From assembly GCA_001910725.1 (NCBI GenBank), contig MJGA01000028.1, positions 1 to 64,000 on the forward strand: DNA of 64,000 bases. The letters run 5' to 3'. This document shows, piece by piece, positions 55,838 through 64,000 of the stretch (positions are counted from its first letter, which is position 1; each line of letters begins with the position of its first letter). The notes under the pieces are model-generated. The model did not search any database. It was not told the origin of the DNA and saw only the letters and a list, made by a program, of their open reading frames with translations. The translations under genes and the position numbers were made by a program. This stretch comes from Phanerodontia chrysosporium (taxonomy: Eukaryota > Basidiomycota > Agaricomycetes > Polyporales > Phanerochaetaceae).

Positions 55838-57398
55838 CGCTGCGTCCCTGCCCGTCGTCCGCACATTCACGTGAGTTGCTCTTGGTATGTGTCCGGGCGA
55901 CACGCTCACCGCTCGTCAGACCTCTTATGCACTCGCCCGTACCCCGGCACCGGGCCTGCTCGTGCTCCAAATCCTGCTGACGCATGCCGCCCACCCGGTC
56001 TACTTTCCCCATGCATCCCATCTGTACCAACTTGTCACATCCCGCACGCTTTCATTCAATGTGTTCTTAGGCTATGATACCCCTAATCCTTGTAGAGACT
56101 CGCTTTCCCCACGTGTACATTTTCATAGGCCCAGCTTTAGAGGAGATAGCAGTTACCGTTCACTCTTGCGGTGTACTCTGACCGACTGGATGCCTCTCAC
56201 CGCGCGGGCTCCTGCAGCCTTCAACGCCGCGGACACCTCCGTGTATGCGCCCGGCGCCTACACCCACCCAACACAAGGCCCACGCACGCCGTGCGCAAAG
56301 CAGCCACCTCTCGCTTGTACTACACGCCCGTTCTCCGTCCGCGTCAGGCCATGCGCGACACGCTGGCGGGTGCGCACCTTCGGGGTGCAGCCGAAGCACG
56401 CAGACGCGACACGCGCCGGCCTCCGCAGCAGCAGCAGCGCGTGCGCGCTCTCCAGCTCCCGTCGCGGGGGATGGCGTGGGTGGTCGGGCCCCCTGGCACC
56501 GCGGACCTGGGAGACTCTTCACCGCGGAACTACGGTTGGCTTTCGGTGCTTTCGAGGTTCTCGGGCCGGTGATCCCGGCATACAGCTGCGCGCGGTTCCA
56601 CTGGGCACAGAGCATTTTGCGCCATTGCAACGCACAGTGGGAGCACAGTAATGGGTGTTTGCACGGGCTTGACGAGGATACAGCGACACGAGTCACACTC
56701 GCCCAACACCGGACGCTGACCTTCCTGCCTCTCTGGCGCGCGTGTCTCGGAATGACGATGCTACTCTCTGCGAGTCCGGCCTAGGTCTGCAAGGACGGGC
56801 CTCCGTGCCCCCCCCCCCCCGCGCATCTGGCGCGCACGACAACGAGGCGACGTGTGACAGCCACCTCGCGGCGGGAGCTGTCTTCGATAGAGAGAACGCC
56901 AGTCTGCTCAGTGCTCCTCGCCGTGCGTGCACGTAGGTCTCGCTCACCTAGAGTGCGCGCGCATCAGGGTGCCTTCCAGAGTGGGGCTCTGCGACATGTA
57001 CCGCGCCGGTGCCCACACTGACACGTCCCCGTGAGCACACAGTTGGAGACGCGTGTGGTGAGTCGGAGGGCGTAGAACGTTGGCACACGAAACGACAGTT
57101 CTTCCCTCGAGGGGAATCATGGACTGCGCTGCCTTTGTCTGCGGCAAGGCCCCGTGCCTTTTGGTGCGTCCTGCCGGGGGTGCTGCTCATCATCTGCGGC
57201 GCTGCTTACAGCATGGTGCAGCGTCGCGAGGAGATCATAGCTGCTGCCTCGGGACATGCTCGTCCCCGCGGCGCCTGTGACGGAGGTGCAGGCAGACATC
57301 AAGATTGAAATATTGATGGCGCATCACGCCAGTGTGATGCGCCGTTGGGGTCTCGTGCTCACTTGAACGAGGCGGCAGGCTGTTGAGAGTTTACTGCC
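55838..57398. other. Intergenic region, no supported gene
   Basis: About 1.6 kb with a C run at 56810-56820. The word GGTGCTTTCGAGGTTC occurs at 56545 and 54594, so some dispersed repeat may be present. No gene was recognised. Confidence 0.4.
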
Positions 57399-58537
57399 AT
57401 GTCCGTGGACGTCCAAGCACCTCTTGGACAGCCTTTGCGCTATCCAACGCTGTACTTTGACGACGGTGACCTGGTGATTCATGCTGGCAGAGACGGCGAG
57501 ACACCCGCTCTCCTGTTCAAGGTCCACACGGCAATCCTGGGGCACTTCTCGCCCGTCTTCCGTGACATGCTTTCCTTGCCCGCCGGAGCCCAGAGCAGGG
57601 AGATGCACGACGGGGTGCCGTTGGTGCGCGTGCAGGACGACGCCGTAGCGATGACCCAGCTTGTGAATGTGCTGTACAACCCTGGGTGCGTATCCCGCAG
57701 CTTTTCTCCCCCGTCACGGCGTCTGAGGCCACCGCACAGAGAGCCCGTTTTTGAGCGCACGGATCCGGACTTTGCGCAGGACGTGTACGAGCTCATGAAC
57801 GTGGCACGGAAATACCAGGTCGACTCGCTCTGCAATCACATCATCAGGCACCTCGAGCAGCAGTGGCCCCGCACGCCCGACGCGTACGTGCAGCAGCACC
57901 GCGCGATCCGCAACGCCGACAAGGCGCGCAGCACCCTGCAGGAGGATGCACACGGCTGGCCCCAGCTCCCGTGCATCTTCCTGCAGTTCCCGAGCCCGCA
58001 TCCGCCATTCGCCTCGCGACCGCCTTCGACATCCCTGGCGTGCTCCCCGCGGCGTACTATGCGCTCTCGACGACACATCCCGCGCACACATGGGCGGGCG
58101 CACGCCCTGGGCAGGCAGTCCGCCCCGCCAAGTGGGACCTGCTCGACGACGGCGCGCTGCTCCGCCACTTCCACGGCAAGTACGCGCTCGCGCTGCGCTG
58201 GGGCGAGACAGAGGCCAAGCTCCTGGCCTTCTTCGACTCGCGCGAGGACAACCCGTGCCCAAGACGCCTGCAAAATAGGGCCGCCCAGTGGACGTGCTAC
58301 ACGGCACTGCTCGGCATTGTGCACGGCCGGCTCGGAGTAAAGGCCAACACCGCCCGCGGCGCGATGCTCGATAACGTTCTCACCGCGGACCCGCTGATGG
58401 AGATGTACGAGCTTGCGGAGGACACGCGGACCTGGCTCGATCTGTGCACGGCCTGTCGCGAGGCGACGAGGCGGTACCTCGTGCGCCAGATGCGCGAGCT
58501 CTGGGAGGAGCTGCCAAAGATATTTAAAGTGCAATAG
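57399..58537 (+). CDS. BTB/POZ domain protein (copy 1), frame break in exon 2
   Basis: Two exons (57399-57685 and 57740-58537; 54-nt intron), about 361 residues. The N-terminal BTB fold is seen as LYFDDGDLVIHAG, LFKVHTAILGHFSPVFRDML and AMTQLVNVLYNPG. Then come VYELMNVARKYQVDSLCNHIIRHL and a C-terminal region with CTACREATRRYLVRQMRELWEELP. This type is strongly expanded in agaricomycetes and is thought to mediate protein-protein contacts. The frame changes near 57987-57993, where one C in CCC seems to be missing (FLQFP, then PEPASAIRLATAFD). The copy 2 protein supports the joined reading. It points tail to tail at copy 2 (58778-59795). Confidence 0.8.
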
Positions 58538-58777
58538 GTGCAAGGATTGTTGTCGATGATTCTGACCCTGTATTGGGACCCGGGACTCGTGTTGGTGTGC
58601 GCTGTTCCAGGTGTATGGGCTGGTGACGCCATCCACACCAGTACATTCCCCATGCAGGCAGAGATAGCTATGTTGACTTTTAAATCCCTAGAACATGAAG
58701 GCAACTTGGTTCCCGTACTATATCATGGTCGTCGACTATATACGTCCCCCACAGCAATGTTAGAAAGGACAACCGAC

Positions 58778-59795
58778 CTACATGAGCCCGAAGAGCACCG
58801 GCACAGAGTCCCACAGCTCGTGCATACGGGCGAGAACCACGTTTCGGGTGGCCTGTCCGCACGTCTTGCAGAGCCCACACCCGCGAGACTGCTCAACCAC
58901 GGCGACAAGCAACATGATGGGGTCCATGCTACTGATCGAACACCCAGCCAGCGCGTTCACAGCTCCGCACAGCACCTCTGCGCATGGCGGCCGTCCCTGA
59001 TCCTCGAGTGCCCGCGGGCACTCGAGGCGCGCTGCGAGCTCATCCGCGAGGCCATGGTGTATCCGCGCAAGTGCGCCCCGCCCGCGCTCGATGCACCGCA
59101 GGCTGTCGGCGTCGAGCAGCGCCCACTGCGTATGGTCGCGCGCGTGCTCCGGGGTGACCGCGAGTGCGTAGCACGCCGGGGCATGTACTGCGGGGACGTC
59201 GAAGCGCACCGCGAAACGGAGCGCGGAGGCGGGCTCGGGGGCTGCGGGTGCGCGCTGCCGCTCCAGGTGGTCCACCAGCGCTGGCGGCCACTGCTGCTTC
59301 AGCTCGAACGCGAGGCGCGTGCGCAGCGAGTCGACCTGGTATTTCGTTGCGAGCTCCATGGAGTGCGTATGTGTTCGACGCGAGGTACGGGTCTTGCCCG
59401 TCGATGATCGGGTACCTTGGGATACGAGTTTCAGCGGAGGACGCCGGGCAGACTGGATGTGACACTACCTACCCGGGATTGTACAGTACCTCGAGCAATT
59501 GCGCGACCGCTACAGGGCTGTCGTACAGGCGGACGAGAGGTGCTCCGTCGTGAAAGTCCCCGGGAGTCACGGTGGGCAAGAAAGAAAGCATGTCGCGGAA
59601 GACGGGCGAGAACTGCTTCAGGAGGAAACTATGGACACGGAAGAGCTTCCCATATACATGGTCTTGCTCTGCGGCGTGGATCACAAGATCGCCATCCGCG
59701 GAATACAGAGTTGCGTGCCGCGCCGGGGAGTCCACGTCGCAAGCCTTAGATGCCCCAGTGAGGGTGCTTTCGCGGGTCTCCGCGGTCTCGAGCAT
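58778..59795 (-). CDS. BTB/POZ domain protein (copy 2), frame break in exon 2
   Basis: Two exons (59795-59473 and 59415-58778; 57-nt intron GTAGGT...CAAG), about 319 residues. BTB part: LYSADGDLVIHAAEQ, KLFRVHSFLLKQFSPVFRDML, VAQLLEVLYNPG. The second exon has YPIIDGQDPYLASNTYAL, MELATKYQVDSLRTRLAFEL, PEPASALRFAVRFDVPAVHA and CKTCGQATRNVVLARMHELWD, parallel to copy 1. One extra base near 59357-59361 (CTCCATGG) shifts the frame between the second-exon start and MELATKYQ. The two BTB genes are clearly paralogous but only moderately similar. Function beyond protein interaction is unknown. Confidence 0.75.
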
Positions 59796-60410
59796 CAAGT
59801 TGAGCGGTTTTGCGGATCCACTTCTAGTTAGGGATGGGGTCAGTCAGCGTGAAGGTGAAACTTATTGCAGCTCTGAGGCTCACCCCATGATATAGCTAGT
59901 GCAGTTCGACTTCTAAGGCAAAGAGTGGGTAACCGGTAACGAGTGTATTAGCGTAATGATATACGCCCTCAGTCTAGCGAAAAGAAGACGTACACTGTCG
60001 AGAGCGCGTCACTAGGTCATGCAATAGTAATGACCCTGCTTATAACAGGCTATCTGTCCTCAATATTGTCGTACCTGCCAGGTTGCTGGGCTTGACACCA
60101 GCGCGGAATTGCCTGTAATGGCCCGACCCGCCGGCGACTTAGGAAACGTACGAGTAAGAATGCCGTCGTAAACAGTTACGTTGCTTGTTGCAGTATGCAT
60201 GAACACCCGATTGATAGCATCGCGGAGGTCCTTATATAGGATCAGTGACAGGACAAGACTCGGATCGCAATGGATAAGATGGGACACATGTGGCCGTCGG
60301 AGGACGTAAAACCACTGGAGTACAATGCAGGGGGGACACATGAGGAGTGACGAAATATAATCCGAGGTGGCAATATATTTCCAGACATGTCGACCAGTAT
60401 CGGAACAGGA
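59796..60410. other. Intergenic region of the right arm
   Basis: About 0.6 kb, less GC-rich than its surroundings. No gene or RNA was recognised. The corresponding gap in the left arm is 3.7 kb. Confidence 0.5.
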
Positions 60411-61190
60411 TTACGCAGCGGTAGCGCATGGGCCAAAGAGCGGATGCTCTGCCCATTCCGGGTCCTCCCATTCGAACCCGTCTTCGTCACTTGGTGGAAG
60501 GTCGTCCAGGTCGCGGCCATCGTAGCCATCCTCTTCGTCCGGGTACTCCGGGGCGATGATTGAGTCCTCCGTCAGCTCATTTTCTGCAGGCATCGGCGTC
60601 GACGTGCGTTGTACAGGACGGGTGCGACGCCACAGCTCGAATGGCTCGCCCTCGTCGCGAAGCACGTAGGGCAGCGGGAAATCCATGCCCTTGCGCACCG
60701 CCTGGAGTGTGGCGAGACCGTCCAGGACGTCGCGCGTCTGGTCGCGGACGACAGCAAAGTGCCTGTCGAGCGTGGGTGGCAGCTTGTGGAACCGTTTCGT
60801 GGAGCGGTCATGCAAGATGTGCCACGTGAGGTCGACGACAATGTGAGATATTCCCCAGGGACAAGTGCGTTTCGGATCAGTAGCTGCGTTCGTAGTTTGG
60901 CGTCCATCGTTACCTGCGCCCAGGGCTGTCACACCCTCTTCTTCCTCGGGACCGTCGTCGATGGCTTCAACACGCTCCCAGAACATGAGCCAGGCGAGTG
61001 ATCGCATATCCGCAGGGCGCAGCTCGATGCAGAGTTCGGCCCAATGTAGATAGCCGTCCAGTGCGGGCGGTGGCGTCCGGCCACACAGCTTGTGTGCGGC
61101 GATCGCAATGTCCGTGGATATCGTGAGCAGCTCTGTATCGGTGGTATGAAGCGCATCGATGCGCATGCGGCATTTGTTGGGGTTCCGCAT
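60411..61190 (-). CDS. Hypothetical protein X, copy 2
   Basis: 259 residues in one open frame from ATG 61190 (MRNPNKCRMRIDAL) to TAA 60413-60411. It contains CGRTPPPALDGYLHWAELCIEL, LAWLMFWERVEA, IVVDLTWHILHDRSTKRFHKLP, PLPYVLRDEGEPFELWRR and a strongly acidic tail (YPDEEDGYDGRDLDDLPPSDED). TATATATAA near 61255-61245 lies about 60 nt upstream. Its intact tail shows where copy 1 (52943-53634) is shifted. No domain is recognised. The acidic tail and conserved Trp residues are the only clues. Confidence 0.75.
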   Translation of the reverse strand: MRNPNKCRMRIDALHTTDTELLTISTDIAIAAHKLCGRTPPPALDGYLHWAELCIELRPADMRSLAWLMFWERVEAIDDGPEEEEGVTALGAGNDGRQTTNAATDPKRTCPWGISHIVVDLTWHILHDRSTKRFHKLPPTLDRHFAVVRDQTRDVLDGLATLQAVRKGMDFPLPYVLRDEGEPFELWRRTRPVQRTSTPMPAENELTEDSIIAPEYPDEEDGYDGRDLDDLPPSDEDGFEWEDPEWAEHPLFGPCATAA

Positions 61191-61441
61191 AGGATTTGTA
61201 GCCAGGTGGGAGGGCGAGATGGAGAGGAAGTCGAGGTGACTGGGGATTATATATAGATAACTCCCAAAGGGTATAGATATGGATGTGGCGACTTGGCCGA
61301 CAATGTGCCATGGTAACTGGGCTTTCTGAGCCACAGAAGAATGGATGCCACAAAGTCGATCGAGACTACATTGTCCCATACCGGTTGCAGTAGAAGGTCT
61401 ATGCAGCGGAGCCGGCTGAAGTGCATCTGCATGGGCGGGAG

Positions 61442-62156
61442 TTACCCCCGACGAACGCCCCAGCGCTGCTTCGACGCATAGGCCCTCCAACGCTGTATAT
61501 CTTCACGTTCAAGGAGAGCTTCCACGGTGTACCACTTCAGCGCAAGCTCCTCGTTGCTCGCGACCCGGTGCACTGTCGAGTGGCACGGCCTGGCGCAGCA
61601 TCAGCGACGACACCCAAGACACCGCACAAGGGACGCACCGGCAGAGCCACGCCACCGAGTTCAGCATCTCCGCCGGGTGCCACTTCTTCTTCAACACCTT
61701 GGCGTGCACCTCGCGCGGGATCAGGTGGTGGTACGTCAGCGGCACCTCGCGCTCGCAGATCTCGCACTCTGTCGTGCGCGTCCTAGACCACACCGGCGGG
61801 GGCGCACAGGCGTCGGAAACGTAGTCGTCGAGGACCTTGCGCAGGAAGGCGTGGGCGCCGTCCGCGTCTTCGCACAGCCCGCACGACGTCAGGCTGTCGA
61901 CAAAGGACGTCGGCGTGCTGTCCAGAGAGAGCTCGTCGACGGCAGGCACAGAGTCGCGCGTCTGGTAGGTTGCTGCGTGGAGAGCCCCAGGGAGGGTCTG
62001 CCAGGCCTCTGCAGCGAGATAGGACACAAAGTCGTCGAGCTCGGCCGGGTCGCTCGACTCGTCGGAGAAGCCAGGCCTGGAGATCACGCGGCGGGCGAGA
62101 GCGTCCTTGAAGGTCGCAAACTGAGGAAGGCTCGTCGACTCGGCAGGTCCAGTCAT
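61442..62156 (-). CDS. HNH-like zinc-binding protein (copy 2)
   Basis: Exons 62156-61639 and 61589-61442, with the 49-nt intron at the same place as copy 1. 221 residues with CEICEREVPLTYHHLIPREVH and WLCR/PCHSTVHR. Only a few residues differ from copy 1 (Q for P near residue 52, R for K near 125, and the last residues VRRG for ARRG). Divergent from the MFS copy at 62410, as in the left arm. Confidence 0.85.
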
Positions 62157-62409
62157 TGTCAGAGAGGGTGTGCGGTGTCCGAGCGTGGTCGTCGCGGAAG
62201 CAGCAGATGGCAGAACGTTGACAAGGTTGATCTTACGTGTCTTACAAAGTCCACTTACTCGTCGTTACTCATACTGACGCCTGCGCTTACCTGCGCTTAC
62301 CAGTGCTTACCTTTGTTACAAACAGCTTTCTAAGCTCGCCGCTGGCGGGCATTTCCTTTGGACTTGCACCACCATCTCCTCCTCTCCTCAGATATCGTCG
62401 TCGTTCAAG

Positions 62410-64000
62410 ATGTCGCTATCCAACACCGCATCCCAGAGTTCCCTGGGGGAAAAGGATACGACTATTCCTCCGACTCCTAACCCCGAGCTCGACTACCCCG
62501 AGGGCGGCCTGCACGGCTGGCTCGCACTCGCCGGCTCCTGTCTGGTCTACTTTGTCACTTTCGGGATCATCAACAGCTTCGGTGCTTTCCAGGTAGGCTC
62601 TCAGTCCCCGGAATGAGAAAGCCTCGTTGTGCTCACTGGACCTTGCAGAACTTTTACCTCGAGAGTTTTCTGTCAAACTACAGCGCCACGGTGATAGCGT
62701 TCATCGGGGCCCTGCAGATCACCCTGCTCTATGTTTTCGGCGTTGTCGTCGGTCCCCTCTTCGATGCTATCGGACTCAAGGTAAGTCGTAGCGCCGCTTT
62801 GTATCTTGGCGACACAACTGACCAGCTCTCAGTACCTGTACCCGGTCGGCGCGCTGGGCGGCGTCGTTTCGCTCGTCGCGCTCTCGTTCACCCACCCGCA
62901 GCAGATCTGGCAGCAGTTCCTCTCCCAAGTGTGTAGCAGCAGCGATCCCGTCACTCGCCCTCTGTTGACCCTTCTCCCCAGGGCGTCCTGTTCGGACTGA
63001 CGGTAGGTTTCGGCACGTACCCGGCCCTCGCGGTCGTCGGACAGTACTTCAAGGCCAAGCGTGCGCTCGCGATGGGCACCGTTGCCGCCGCGAGCAGCAT
63101 CGGCGGCGTATGCCTGCCCATCATGGTCTCGCGCCTCATCAAGAACATTGGTTTCGGTAGGAGCAGAATAGGTCTTGCGCAATCGACCAGCGTCTGAGGC
63201 ACATTTCTCTCTGTTGCAGCATGGACGGTAAGAGTTCTTGCTTTGCTAACCCTGTGAGTACCATACCATTTGCGCGGTCTCTGCCCGTGGGTTGTAAAGC
63301 CGAACACTGATACTCATCTGCATCCACCAGATTTTGCTATGCGCTGGCGATGCTCATCTCGCGCACTAGACTGCCTAAGAAGCCGCTGCCGAGGGCGCAG
63401 AACCTCGTCGACTTTGGTGGGTTCAAGGACCCGCGGTACCTCACGCTCGCCATCGGGTCCATTCTCGTCAACCTGGGGCTCTACTCGCCGTACTACTACA
63501 TAGGTGCGCCTTGCGCCTCTCGCTTGTACGTTCACCAACATTGACTGTGCCACACCAGAGCCCTGCGCGATCGAATATGGCGTCTCGCCCTCCATCCACA
63601 CGTACCTGCTGCCGATGCTGAACGGACTGTCGTTCTTTGGACGGATCATGTGCGCTGCCTACTCGTACTCAGGTGTCACCTCTTCCCTAACTTGCTGTAC
63701 AGTGGCGGTCAGCTCGCGGATCGGTACGGGCGGCTGAACGTGTTGTGCCCGTGCACCCTGATTGCGGGTGTGCTATGCTTTGCGCTCTGGCTCCCTGCCC
63801 GTGGAGCCGCAGCGCTCATCGCCTTTTCGTGTGCATACGGTATGTCCGCCATCTACCCCTTACGCTGCCTTGTCATCTCCTGCCCTCGTACCTCACTTAC
63901 TGACGACTGCACAGGCTTCTTCTCAGGTGTGTTCATCTCGGTCACGCCTCCCGCCGTCGGCCAGATCTCGCCTGTCGACCGCCTCGGCGCGCGCATCGGG
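62410..64000 (+). CDS. MFS transporter, monocarboxylate/riboflavin-type (copy 2, partial)
   Basis: Exons 62410-62592, 62649-62780, 62833-62928, 62982-63156, 63220-63253, 63331-63503, 63559-63664 and 63703-63839, and the start of exon 9 from 63915 to the window end. Exon lengths and phases equal copy 1, including the 34-nt exon and 38-nt intron. The protein differs by very few residues (for example FGIINSFG against FGVINSFG). The last ~55 residues lie outside the window. The coding exons are better conserved than intron 2 and intron 8, where small differences are visible. Confidence 0.9.

Larger units (their letters stand above)
61442..64000. repeat. Right arm of near-identical inverted repeat
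   Basis: Reverse-oriented partner of 50148-52715. It runs off the window end, so total arm length is unknown. Confidence 0.9.

Noticed and set aside
1..64000. CRISPR arrays, prophage, bacterial operons or biosynthetic toxin clusters
   Set aside because: None seen. The gene structure is eukaryotic and no regularly spaced repeats or operon-like gene sets are present.

Overview
The window is nuclear DNA of a filamentous basidiomycete, most likely an agaricomycete. The evidence is GC-rich genes with many short introns (about 40-80 nt, GTRNGT...YAG), basidiomycete-type chromodomain Gypsy elements, and host genes for cell-wall glycosyltransferases, a GH16 enzyme, BTB proteins and a monocarboxylate-type MFS carrier. 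No bacterial, organellar or plasmid signature is seen.

Positions 1-28453 are a retrotransposon nest. A highly structured stretch carrying a complete type I hammerhead ribozyme (652-724) abuts a truncated Ty1/Copia element (780-3548, minus), which sits in a hAT transposase fragment. Next is Gypsy element A (4422-28453, minus). Its two 533-bp LTRs lie 24 kb apart but share one target duplication (TGCCA), because two copies of a second Gypsy family landed inside it: B (5439-13135, plus, TSD TTTCC) in the pol-dUTPase junction, and B' (17679-25415, minus, TSD CCGAC) in gag. Removing B and B' on paper leaves A with an open gag, a -1 frameshift signal, a pol with chromodomain and a C-terminal dUTPase. 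A and B both carry an extra reading frame (ORF0) before gag, a Tf1-like self-priming signature and a canonical -1 frameshift site. In family B the whole stretch from the inferred transcription start to the gag ATG (about 1.46-1.50 kb) contains no ATG in either copy, although it holds a ~250-codon ORF0.

Positions 28454-49898 hold ordinary host genes and long gene-poor GC-rich tracts: a GT8 glycosyltransferase (30411-32096, minus, 4 exons), a large membrane GT2 polysaccharide synthase (34773-38068, minus, 8 exons) and a membrane-anchored GH16 protein (44681-46514, plus, 4 exons). All three fit cell-wall or glycan metabolism.

Positions 49899-64000 form a palindromic gene cluster: MFS(-), HNH(+), hypothetical X(+), small ORF(+), BTB(+), axis near 58.66 kb, BTB(-), X(-), HNH(-), MFS(+). 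The outer HNH and MFS genes are nearly identical between arms, whereas the inner X and BTB pairs are strongly diverged.

One caveat applies throughout: several reading frames break by a single base, mostly at short homopolymers (family B copy 1, GH16, X, both BTB genes). These may be assembly errors rather than real mutations.
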